A stretch of DNA of 64,000 nucleotides from Paragyromitra xinjiangensis (taxonomy: Eukaryota > Ascomycota > Pezizomycetes > Pezizales > Discinaceae). This document shows, piece after piece, positions 46,864 through 58,559 of this stretch (position 1 is its first letter; the number at the start of each line of letters is the position of its first letter). Both the position numbers and the translations under genes were made by a program. The notes beneath the pieces were generated by a model that searched no databases, was not told where the DNA came from, and worked only from the letters and a program-made list of their open reading frames with translations. The stretch is taken from contig JBCAMK010000006.1 in the NCBI GenBank assembly GCA_038503065.1, positions 1,488,001-1,552,000 of the forward strand, in the 5' to 3' direction.

Positions 46864-47518
46864 AGGTAGTAGCTATTTGCTGCTCGAAGAATACGGAAGC
46901 GGGTAACGGTGGGCATTCTACGAATATTATCTATGTGGGAGGTATGCACGATGGATTGATGGGAGTGATAGGTATGGTCGTGATGCTTAATTGAAGATGG
47001 CGCGCGGTTGGATTAGTCTGTGGGCACTGGGCTTAGGCTGGGAGGGGGCAATAGTTGCTGGATCTTGTATGTACTGTGCTTGTATGAGGTGGAGCGAACA
47101 GGACAGCTAGCAAAGGAGCTTGGACACACACAGTGAAGAATCAACGCCTGAGGTGACCCCTGGACAGTATGAGAGACATCTGATCTGATAAGATGCGGCT
47201 GATGGCTGGGGAGGTGCAGTTTTGCTCACTTGAATGACTCAGCAGCCGCCTGAGGGGACTAGTGGCGGTGTCTCTCCTGTTGCTCTTCCCGTTTCCTCCC
47301 TTCCTCCCCAGTCCCAGACCCGTTGCTCTTCACCCAGCTGCTGGGTACTACTACGTCGGTCGCCCACCCTAACCCCCACAACTCCTTCCCGCAACACCAC
47401 AACCTCAACCGTTCTTCATCACCCAACCACCAGCAACCTCGCACGAACGAGTTCTTCGTGACGTGCAGCATAGCGATACCGTATTTATATCCGGATCGTC
47501 TAGTAGTGCTGGTAAACT
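46864..47518. promoter_or_regulatory. Divergent promoter region of the Mpv17-family and CHD1 genes
   Basis: The region between divergently transcribed genes. Pyrimidine-rich runs at 47270-47340 and C-rich stretches precede the proposed CHD1 start. A 75-codon plus-strand frame (47234-47461) is low-complexity and probably leader sequence rather than a gene. Confidence 0.4.
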
Positions 47519-50500
47519 ATGTCTGGTAGGTCTTCCTTTTTTTCTCGTGTCGGCGCGTTGTTGTTCCAAAAATTCCTGTCATCCTCGTGCGTCCCGCTCG
47601 CTCGTCCCTCCATCCCGAATCCATCCCTAAAGGTACCCGATGACCATTCTCTTGCATGTCACCCCTCAAAATCTGCTAGGGCAAGCAGATGACGTTCTTG
47701 TCTCGCTTCTATCTCCCATTTCCCCCTGTAGCCTTGCCATGATTCTGCTCACCCCGCTGTCTTCCATCACGAACTCTCATCAACATCGAGTCGTGCATCC
47801 CCGAAATGTCTTTTAGACTCATCTAGTACCTCTATCCTTCCTCTGATGCAATTTTTTTTGTCGCCTCTCTCGTGATGACCTCTCATAGCTTTCCGCTGCT
47901 TTCTACATGGTTTCTGGTCTCAATACTGATGGTGATGGTCGATCATAGAAGGTAGCGTGGTTTTCCCGTCTCCCCCGGATGGCGAAGCATCCATCACTTC
48001 TCCTCCGGACACCTCCTACCCCATCGTAAATCGTGCATCTAGCCCGGATAGCTCCTCGGAAAGCGAGGCTGCTTTGTCCGATGCTGAAGAGGAGCATACC
48101 CAGCAACAAGAATCGGCGTCGACCCCCGAATCGAACCACGATGAGGAAGAGGAAATTAGTTCAAATACTTCGTCAGATGAGGATGTCGAGGGCCAATCGG
48201 AAGATGGAGATTATGAAGTCGAAACACCAATTGAAGAACCAACTGAAGAGAACGGATACGAAAGTGCTGCGAAGTCTGCAAAAGAGTCGCGAAAAAGCAC
48301 GAAGATTAGAGCGACGGACGACTACAACGAGAACCCAGACCTATACGGCTTGCGTAGGAGTGTGGGTTCTCTCTCGTATACCTTATCATAGATCACGCTG
48401 ACCAGTTATAGGAACGAGCTCGACCAGCTGCACGACCAGCTGTAAACCCCTCCATCCCCCCCCTCTCCCTGATCCTAACCCCCTACATCCTTTCACTACC
48501 TACGTCGGGCCTTATGATAATCCGAAAACGTAACTAACACATTCAATAGATTGATAGTACTTCTGATTCCGATGACTCCGAACCTAAGAGTAGCCGCTCC
48601 CGTAAACGGCGAAAGCCTGCTACCGCTAGATCATCTAAATGTTAGAGTTTCCAGGAAGGCACCCCCGAGAGAGATAATATTAACATGCGTTCTTTAGCAT
48701 CCAAACTTCCTTCACCAGTACCTGATTACAATACGTCTGGCGACGAGGAAAGCGAGGATGAATATGGGGCTCGATCCTCCCATAAGTCACGGAAAAAGAG
48801 GCGACGCGTCACAGCCATCAGTGACACACCTCCGGCCGAAGTTCGCTTTTCTACTCGTCGAGCTGGAAAGGTAACAAATTACAACGAAGATGACGAAGAT
48901 GATTTCGAGGAAGAAGATGTCACACCAGCCTATGATTACCAAGAACCGGAACCAGATATTGGCGGGATTGATTTAGTCCTGGATCACCGACCACGGGAAG
49001 GCGTGGGTATGTTCTACTTTCTGAAGCGTACCTTTTCGTTTCTGACTAGGTTTTTAGATACTTCGAAACCTGTTGTGAGACGTGCCGATCTTGAGTTTCA
49101 CGTATGTTATCCTTAGTACGGTGATTATCTCCTATCTGGCTGTGCTGACTCCGCGTAGATTAAATGGCAAGGAATGTCACATTATCATGCGACATGGGAA
49201 ACAGCAGAGAACTTGACCGAATATAAAGGGATAAGGAAGCTGGATAATTACATGCGGAAAGTAGTCGAGCAAGACTACTACACACGGATGAACCCGAATA
49301 CTACACGAGAAGACATTGAAGCGATGGATCTTGACCGTGAGCGGGAACGTGATGCGATAGCCGAATATGTGATTGTGGAGAGAGTAATTGGGCACCAGGA
49401 TTTGGATGGTGTGCAACAGTATATGATCAAATGTTTGTGGTTCTCTCTGGGCTTTGTCTCTTCGTTTCAAAGCATTAACACGATTATAGGGAAACGGCTT
49501 CCATATGAGTACTGTACCTGGGAAGATGAAGATCTCGTTTCTAAAATTGCCCAGGAACAGATTGATAAATATTGGGATCGAACTCGTTCTGCCCCACTCT
49601 CGAAGAAGTCTGAAACCGATACTAGCACTCGCCGAAGCTACCAAAAACTTGATGCTCAGCCAAGTTACATCAAAGGTGGCGAGTTGCGAGATTTTCAGAT
49701 GAAGGGTTTAAATTGGTTGGCATACAATTGGACGAAAGGCAATAACGGGATCCTGGCGGACGAGATGGGTCTTGGGAAGACTGTTCAGACGGTGGCGTTC
49801 ATGAGTTGGGTAATTTTATATCTATGCTTCTTTCCTGCGACACGTGCTAATTCGATTTTCAGCTTCGCCACGACCGTGCTCAACACGGCCCATTTTTGGT
49901 CGTTGTACCCCTATCTACAGTTCCTTCCTGGGCGGAGACGCTCGAGAATTGGGCGCCAGACATGAATTTTATTGTGTATACTGGCACTGGCAAGGCACGT
50001 GAAGTCTTACGCGACTACGAGATGTTTGTCGACGGAAATACCAAAAAGACTAAGTTTAATTGCATGGTCACTACCTACGAGTACATCCTAAATGATGCCA
50101 ATATTCTCCAACAAATCAAATGGCAATTCCTCGCGGTTGATGAAGCACACCGATTGAAGAACAAGGACTCTGCACTCTACGACAAATTAAACGATTTTAA
50201 GGCACCAAGTCGATTACTTATCACTGGCACCCCGTTGCAGAATAACCTAAAGGAGCTTGGGGCTCTGGTAGATTTTCTTATGCCTGGAAAGATAAAGATT
50301 GATAACGATGTTGATCTTCAGTCTGCAGATGCAGCCCGGCAAATCGAAGCCCTGCAGGAAACCTTAAAGCCCTATATGCTTCGGCGGGTGAAGAAGTCAG
50401 TTGAGAAATCCTTGCCTGGGAAGACAGAAAAAATCATTCGTGTGGAGCTCTCGGATGTCCAAACTGAATATTACAAAAATATCATCACCCGTAATTACGC

Positions 50501-53165
50501 AGCCTTGAACGCTGGCGCCACAGGGCCCAAACAATCATTACTGAATATCGTGATGGAATTGAAGAAGGCTAGCAATCATCCGTTCATGTTCCCGTCTGCA
50601 GAAGACCGAATACTACAAGGCAGCAATAAGCGCGAGGATGTCCTCAAAGCCCTTATCATGAGCAGTGGCAAGATGGTACTTCTAGACCAGTTGCTTACGA
50701 AGCTCAAGGCGGATAACCATCGGGTCCTGATTTTCAGCCAAATGGTACAAATGCTGGACATCTTGGCAGACTACTTAAATCTCAAAGGTTATGCGTATCA
50801 GCGATTAGACGGCACGATCGCAGCTGGGCCTCGCCGAATAGCCATCGACCATTTTAATTCAATCGACAGTCCAGATTTCTGCTTTCTTCTTAGTACTAGA
50901 GCTGGTGGACTTGGTATCAACTTGATGACTGCGGACACTGTTATTCTTTTCGATTCTGATTGGAACCCCCAAGCCGACCTTCAAGCTATGGCTCGAGCAC
51001 ATCGTATCGGGCAGAAATCGCATGTTATGGTATACAGACTGGTCTCGAAAAGTAAATACTTCCACATAAAGTTTTTAAGGGACCCGAATAATTTATAACA
51101 ATTTTTTTCTAGATACCATCGAGGAAGAAGTCTTAGAGCGCGCACGCAACAAGATGATCTTGGAACACTTAGTGATATCTCTTGGTGTGACGGACAAGGG
51201 TATCACGGACAAGGTGAAAAAGAAGGATAGGTTAGAGTCGGCAGAGCTTTCTGCCATACTTAAGGTATAATCAGTTCACAAGATTGATAAAACGCTAAGG
51301 CTAACACGTTTGAAATCACTATAGGCCCGTGCTTCTAAAATGTTCGAGGCTACGGACAATCAAAAAAAGCTCGAAGAACTTAAGATTGATGATATTTTAC
51401 TTAATGCAGAAGACCATATCACTCAAGTTGAGCCCGGTTTGGGCGGGGAAGGTGGTGACGATTTCTTGAAGCAGTTTGAAGTAACAGATTTCAAGGCGGA
51501 GGTATCTTGGGACGACATCATTCCAAAAGAAGAATTAGATGCAATTAAAGGTGAAGAAAAAGTAAAAGAGGTAGCATCATCATCCTCTCCTAGGGTTTGT
51601 ACCACAGCTGATTGTTTGACTTAGGAGGAGGAGTTTCTTAACGAGCAAATTGAGATGAACACAAAACGCAAACGCAGAGGCGCTGCGAATGGTGAGCCAG
51701 AAGGCCGATCAGCAAAGCGACGTGCGAAAGAGCTATCAGCCGCCAGAATCGATTATAGTGATGAAGAACCAGATGAAGATCCAATGAGACCGCTAAATGA
51801 GCGTGAAGTCCGGAATTTGTATAGGGCTTACGGTCGTTATGGATGTCTTGACGAGTGCTGGATTGAAATCATCAACGATTCTGGGCTAACCAATCGCGAC
51901 CCAGAGGTGATCAAATTAACAATCGCTGAACTAGTTGCATTGAGCGAGATTGAAATTCAAAGACACAGATCAGCTCTAGATGATGGAATGGGTAAGAAGG
52001 AAAAGAAGGCGATTCTATTCGACTATAAGGGCACTAAGAAACTTAATGCCGAAACGATTGTGCAGAGGCCGAAGGAACTGAAAGACCTTCGAAAAGCTGT
52101 CTCTCTTTATCCAGACCGGTCGAAATTTCGTATTAATGATGTCAAGTCAGTACACAACTGGTCCTGTGAGTGGGGTGCCCGCGAGGATGCCATGCTTTGT
52201 GTCGGCATTGCCAAACATGGCTATGGCGCCTGGGTCGCGATCCGTGACGATCCTGAGCTCGGTATGCAAGGGAAATTCTTCTTGGAGGAACACCGTGTCG
52301 ATAAAAAAGAGGAGAGGGGGAGAGCAGAATCTACTGCAAAGTCGCCTGGAGCAGTTCATCTTGTTCGGAGAGCTGATTACCTGCTAAGCGTTTTGAGGGA
52401 GCGCTGTGGAGAAGCCTCTTCGGCAAATAATAGCCTACAACACAGAAGATCGCCAGACACGAACTCTAGACACATGAAACGAAATGGCGTATCTGCAATC
52501 GATAGAATTAGCAAGAAAGACCGGGTTTCTGTCTCCTCTTCTCCGGCGCCGAATCCCAAACGTTACAAATACAAATCGGCTGTTGTCGTAACAGAAAAAC
52601 ACCGATCGCCAGAGAAGAAGGATTCATCAACAAGAAGACATAAACACGAGGAAGGCGATAGGGAGATTAAGAAAAAGGCAAGAAAGACGATGCAGGTTCC
52701 GGTCAGGAGAGAGCAAGAAAATGGAGAGATGTCGGAGGAGAAAAGGCCACTGACTGCTGAAGAATCTGCGGCTAGAGTATAATCCCATCGACTCGTGTTA
52801 TGAAGTATGTGACTAATAAGCTTGGTAGAAAAAATTGCGTCCAGTTCGTAACAAGTTGAAAGAACTCGAGAATGTGAAAAAACTCGACAAGAGCCAGAGG
52901 CTTCCGGTCTTGAAGGAAGGCCTTCTTGCGGTGGGCAAATTTATCAATACAATCGAGAAGAAAGGGACAAAAGAGTATAGAGACCTCTGGTAAACACAAT
53001 AATTCTGCAAGAAATTATGCATTAGTGAGCTAATGGGTTTTAAGGTATATCGCCTGGCGTTTTTGGCCTCATCACGAAAAACCTTGGGAATCGCTGGCCG
53101 ATTTCTTTGGAAAATTGGCGGACAGCGAGGAGACCGCTGGAAAGGCCAGTAAAAATGGCGGATGA
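47519..53165 (+). CDS. CHD1: Chromodomain helicase CHD1 chromatin remodeller
   Basis: ATP-dependent nucleosome-spacing enzyme linked to transcription elongation. Fourteen exons proposed: 47519-47525, 47949-48361, 48412-48441, 48550-48640, 48698-49006, 49058-49101, 49159-49432, 49490-49809, 49863-51051, 51113-51264, 51325-51570, 51625-52776, 52829-52989 and 53045-53165 (1,502 residues). After an acidic N-terminus come two chromodomains ([27 protein letters not shown]), the SNF2 ATPase with [28 protein letters not shown] and ARAHRIGQ, the SANT-SLIDE-like region ([18 protein letters not shown]), and the C-terminal helical domain ([22 protein letters not shown]). The first exon, ATG TCT G before a 423-nt intron, is the weakest point. 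Exon 3 is 30 nt, and the 57-nt seventh intron is stop-free in frame. Confidence 0.9.
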
Positions 53166-54047
53166 AGCGGTACAACGCAGGTGTAGTTGGATTGTTGAAC
53201 GCGAAACGGCCTTTTGTTTCTTGTGTTTAAATAAGATAGGGGTCCCTTTGATATTTTGTTTTCATACCTTATTCCTGCCCCCATCCGCTCGTCATTCTTT
53301 TCTAATCAGGGTCGAATACTCTTCTTCCACAATGGTTGGGTTTATATATATATTTTCTTGTTTTGAATTACCTTTTTACTTCGGGGAGCGATATGGCGGC
53401 GGTAAGCGGGCACATCACGGCGTACATTTGAGAATTTTGTTCTTTAAATTTTATTTTTCTCTTCTCATCTTTGTGGGTGTACAATTGGTGTCAGGCCGGT
53501 GCGGAAAATCTTTTCTTTCTAATTTGGGGTACTTTCCTATGCTGTTTTTTTATTATGCTTCTGGGGGGGTTCTTGTCAGGCTTCTTTAAAAAAAACTAAT
53601 TTTCACGGTAGGCATTGATACGTAAATGAATTACTACTACTACTACTACGGTAGGCATTGACTTCTCGAATGAAGAAGCGTGGTAGGATAAGTCTGGCCA
53701 GAAAGTTAAATCTATTTATCAGTCTTTCCCAATAAAAATGGATGTTCTGCTATGTCGGGAAAGAGTAAATTCTCACGTGACTTCGGAAATAAATAATCTA
53801 GAAACTGCATGCAGGCAGAGCAGTGCCTGCATCCCCCACAAAAGTTGGGACCGGCCGGTTAGAAGCGGGTACCAATGACAATCCCCACCATCAACCATCT
53901 TCCCCCCAGCCTTCGCTTCTTCGCCACGACGCTCTCCTCTCCTTCCATCACTGTGCTACGAATATTAGAAGAGGCTACTATAAATCTCTGCGATCTAAAT
54001 TTGCACTATTCTCGTTTGCTTTTCTTCATCAATTCCGAGACAAAAAC
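53166..54047. other. Intergenic with a TAC microsatellite
   Basis: No gene. A TAC trinucleotide run lies at about 53630-53649, and GGTAGGCATTGA occurs on both sides of it. The part before 54048 is the leader of the E2 gene and is C/T-rich. Confidence 0.5.
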
Positions 54048-55756
54048 ATGAGGTTAGGTCCCACCCCCAAATATTTCCAATTCCCTCGGATACTTCACTC
54101 CAACTCCACTGGACTTTCTGGTTTCATCGTTGGTTCACCATATCAGTTGCGCCTACTATCGCCTCGACACCAAAGACCACCCCTTCGGTCACAAACTTTC
54201 AGGAAATTCGGCACATCTAGTCGTCTACAGGTTGTGAAGCCATTCCTACTAGCAGACATTGGTGAAGGTTCGTCTATCTATTTAATACATTGGATCCTAT
54301 AAATACCTGCATTGCCTCGCAATGCTTTTCGTGACTCTTGTCGAATATTGAACGCGAAAATAGGAATTCGAGAGTGTGAAGTTATACAATGGTTTGTTCA
54401 GTCAGGAGCGAGGGTAGAACAATTCGATAAGCTCTGTGAAGTACAAAGTGATAAAGCTTCAGTAGAGGTAAGAAAATATCTCTCAGACATTCCTCGCTTT
54501 GAGCCTTCCTATCTTTATAGGGAAAGAATCTTTCACCGCAGTGTCTCGATCCAATTGCTGAAATCATTAGGACAGATCACTTCACGATTCGATGGCGTAA
54601 TTAAGAAGCTACACTATGAAGCTGGAGATATGGCGATAGTCGGGAAGGTGTGTAAATTTTGCTTATTCTACAATCACAGACCAGAGAAACTAACCCACTC
54701 GCGTTTGTATGAATCCAGCCTCTCGTTGATATTGATATACAAAGAGAAATCAATGATACATCACAGCCCGAGGCAACGGAGCCGAAAGGAACTACTACGA
54801 AAAAAACTACAGAAGCACAAACAGAAGACGCATCACAAACACCATCAAGGCATGCATCGCTCGCAACCCCAGCTGTGAGACACTCCGCAAAGGAGTTCGG
54901 TGTTGACATTTCTGAGATCTCTGGCACCGGCAAGGATGGACGTGTCCTGAAAGAAGATGTTCTAGCGTTCATGAAACGTCAGAATCCCGAAACAGCCTCA
55001 GAGCCTTTATCACCTACTATCGACTCTAGTAAGGCCCTGGAGGCAGAGGATAAGAGGCCTCTTACACCCACGCAGGCACAGATGTTCAAAACTATGACCA
55101 AGAGCCTCTCCATTCCCCATTTCCTCTACTCCGACGAAATTCATCTAGATCCTCTAATGCGAGCTCGCGCGGTTATTAATAAATCCTTAATTAACGACTC
55201 ACATTTGCAAAAAGTCTCCTACATGCCTTTTGTCATTAAAGCCATCTCCCAGGCCCTCGATTTTTACCCTCTCCTCAACAGTCGTCTCGATCTCGATGGT
55301 GAAAAACCTCAATTGGTTACACGCCCACAACACAACATTGGCGTTGCCATGGACACCCCCGTCGGCTTGCTGGTTCCAAATATCAAGAATGTGAGAAAGC
55401 TAAGCATCTTGGAAATCGCGACGGAGTTGAAACGACTCCAAGCAGCTGGGGCCGAAAGGAAACTCACGCCCGCTGACCTTCAGGGTGGAACCATCACTGT
55501 GAGCAACATCGGCAATATTGGGGGTATGGTGGTCGCACCAGTAATTGTTACCAGCGAGGTGGCTATCCTAGGTGTGGGTCGCGCGCGGACGGTTCCAGCC
55601 TTTGACGACACTAATACTATAGTCCCAAAAACGATTGTCAACTTCTCGTGGTCGGCAGATCATCGCATAGTGGACGGGGCAACGATGGCGAGAATGGCAG
55701 CTATGGTCAGGTCCTTCCTCGAAGAGCCAGAATTGATGCTAGCGAGGATGAAATGA
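54048..55756 (+). CDS. DBT: Branched-chain 2-oxoacid dehydrogenase E2 (lipoamide acyltransferase), mitochondrial
   Basis: Core acyltransferase of the complex that degrades the 2-oxoacids of Val, Leu and Ile. Four exons: 54048-54267, 54364-54467, 54576-54647 and 54719-55756, giving 477 residues. A basic mitochondrial presequence (residues 1 to about 60) precedes the lipoyl domain ([19 protein letters not shown], lipoyl-Lys in VQSDKASVE near residue 104). Next come the E3-binding domain ([20 protein letters not shown], about residue 180) and the catalytic domain ending with [18 protein letters not shown], which holds the active-site His and Asp. ICEVIQW-type residues and the EVQSDKA context favour the branched-chain enzyme over pyruvate or oxoglutarate E2. 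ATG 54048 is the first Met that gives the presequence. Confidence 0.93.
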
Positions 55757-57852
55757 TCTTTTGGGGGTTCTATTCGGTTGGGAACTCCTAGGGTATCACT
55801 AGTACCTAAGGCGATAACCATTGATGAAGCTATGGAAGGTTGGGTGACTTTTCAATGCTGGCAATAGATATTTAGACATGGCCGCAGATGAAAACGCTCC
55901 GATTACTTCCCTATAATAGCAAAAGAGTTCCTACCGCCAATCACCAGATTAGTAACTTCATTTCGCCAGTTGCAAAAAATTAGTTGCCTGTAATTTTACA
56001 AGGAATAGATCATATATGTAGTAAAGGTAGTCGGAGCTCGTTTTAAGGGGTTTTGGAATTTTAGGTCCGTCACGGGAGTGGCAAAAGCCTTATACGCACG
56101 TAGTTAGTTAAGGGACTAAAAAAATAAGAGGAAATTTGAAATCCCCATGTTAAATGATATCTATTTCTTAAAAACACAAATTTTTGGCACCTTCTGTTAT
56201 ACCACTGGCACCAGAATCGCCATCTTCTAGTACATGCTAGCCTATTTATACAAACCACGATCACAGCAAAGGGTCCGAACGCACGTGGTGCCGAAGATAG
56301 TAGTTGATCGATTGATCGATTCATTAAGTACACCCAACTACCTAGGTTATGATACTGAAAATGGTAGTAAACATGAGTGTGATGTAATTTTCACCTTGCA
56401 CCACCTCACATCACATCACCCCCAAAACCTCCACTCAAGAAAAGTTAAAATCGTACATTAACTATCCTTCTTTACTAAATGCCCGTTTCTTTCTTCCTTT
56501 AAACTATAGCTTCGGTCTATTTATTAGTACCAGAGCCAGCATGCTACTTGCCTATCAAAACGAATTGCCTGGCGCCTAGTAACTAAGATAACTTGCTACA
56601 GTCGCAAGTACTAAACAAGAAGCAAAAGAAGTTACCGCCTGATCACAGGTCATCACTCGCCTATGAGAATTACTACTTGCAAAGTAGCCACACGGATAGT
56701 ATCAGAGGGAGGATGACGTTATAATAATTAATCCATGTATAAAGGCCACATGCTTATATGAAGATCGCGCTGTCTGTATGTAGCCATTGGCCATACTTGA
56801 AGCGGGGGCTCAAGCTTTCAGATGGCCTTGGCAAGTGTTCTCCGGCTTCACATACCAAAGATAGCCAGAAACTTGGTCCCGTGGTAGTCTCATCAGCCAG
56901 CCTCACCCAAAATTCCGTGCCTGGTTTTCAAAACTAGTATCGTGGCGACTTCAACCACAAAGCTCAATGTTACTCTATAAACGGCTCGTCATTTCTGTTC
57001 CTAATGATTTCCTCCCCATGGCAGCTGACCTAGATACACACGCGTTATGGTTCACTTCCAAAGCAAGGCTATTTATGCGTGCATAGGTACTGTAGTTTAT
57101 GCCGTCTCCCAGGGTAGACAACCATTCGCCATCCTACCTACATGGCCCTAGAGTCCATTCGTCGTTGGGAAAATCAGTATTCTTAGCGAGTGTGCTGATT
57201 TCCAACGTAGGACCATCATTTCCCCCTAGGCGCGTACTAGCAGTAATCGATTAGTGCCCATAGGATTTCGAGGGAAATTCATGGCAATGCCAACCGATAG
57301 GTACCTCTCTGCTACCATGTCTTGCGGTCTTTTTGGCATCAAGGTGGCATTGTCGTTGACAGGTACCAGGGCTCACCTTCGTCTGGTTGAAAATTGGGCG
57401 TGATGACGATCGTCGACTTCAACCATCAAACAACGAACGGAGCCACGAACCGCTTCCCCGAAGGACCCTAGTTGTTCATCACGCATGGTTCCTGTACCGA
57501 AATACCCCACAATTTTGCATTTCTGGAATTTCTTTTGGCAGACACCCAATGTTGAATCTTTGGTAGAGTACAATGTGCATTATTTGGAGATATAACCCGT
57601 TTTTTTGTGCAGGAAAAAAAAGCCATCCACTACTCAACACGGAGTCTCCCACTTGCAAATATAGGAAGAAAGAAAAAAATCCCGTAAATCAACGAAGAAC
57701 ACCATAACCACTCCCAAAAGTACATAGATACAAACGCTGCTTTATATGACATGAACCGCTCCGATGTAAGAAATTAACCAAAAAATTGAAGAGAAATAAT
57801 GATAGAAACGGGAACCCCAAAACCTCTCAGAGATGTGCTGCTATTAAAAGGG
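55757..57852. other. Intergenic, 2.1 kb
   Basis: The region between the convergent E2 and gluconokinase genes. No supported gene, RNA or TIR element is seen. An internal GATCGATTGATCGATTCATT string at 56306-56325 is a small palindromic repeat. Confidence 0.5.
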
Positions 57853-58559
57853 TTATTTCGAATCCATGTAGTCTTGTACCTTTTCTAGTGCAAGGTTCTG
57901 AACTTGTGTTGGGGTCCCATCTACGTCAACATGAATAACGTCGACCTCAGATTCATCTGGCTCTTCCAAGGCACTGAATTGACTGTGGACCATATCATCC
58001 TTCATGTAATGACCTTTGCGGGCGCGGACGCGCTTGAGTAACAGCTCCTCGTCAGCGGCCAGGTAAACGAATCGGACAGCAACGTCATCAGCTTCTCGTC
58101 CGGCTAACCGAATAACGTCGCGATATCTGCGTTTGAGGCAGGAGCAGGTGACGACACAACCGTCAGCGCCTCCCTCGAGTTCTTTAACGGCTTCGTTGCG
58201 GAGAGTTTCCAGCCAGTCCCAACGGTCGTCGTCGGTCAAGGGGATACCGTTGGCCATCTTGTCAACATTTGCTTGAGGATGGAACTATAATTGCGGGGTC
58301 CCATTAGTTCAAAAGTCTTGTAGATTTCTCAAAGTGGTGAAAGAAAATTGCTTACATCGTCGCCTTCAATGTAGGGTAGATTGAGCCGTTTAGCAAGGAA
58401 CTGAGCAACGGTAGACTTTCCACAGCCTGCAGGACCGGTGATGATCCAAATATGACGGAGCTGTTGTTCTCGAGGTGCTGAGTGCGCCTTGCCCCTCAGG
58501 TGAATGGCAGAGGGTTTTGTTGCAACAGAAGTGCCGGGTCTCTCGGAACAGGTGAGCAT
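57853..58559 (-). CDS. Gluconokinase (GntK/thermoresistant type)
   Basis: Phosphorylates D-gluconate to 6-phosphogluconate, feeding the pentose phosphate pathway. Two exons on the minus strand: 58356-58559 and 57853-58284, giving 211 residues. The P-loop GPAGCGKST is at residues 42-50. It is followed by FLAKRLNLPYIEGDDFHPQANVDKMANGIPLTDDDRWDWL, the signature gluconate-binding/Walker-B region, which spans the intron, then CSCLKRRYRDVIR and KGHYMKDDMVHSQFSALEEP. About 35 residues before the P-loop are a poorly conserved extension. ATG 58559 was preferred to an in-frame TTG upstream. The gene is intact. Confidence 0.92.

Noticed and set aside
47234..47461. 75-codon plus-strand frame upstream of CHD1
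   Set aside because: Ser/Thr/Pro low-complexity product ending before the proposed CHD1 start; better explained as leader sequence.
53629..53649. CRISPR-like or regulatory repeat
   Set aside because: It is a simple TAC microsatellite. No direct-repeat and spacer array occurs in the window.
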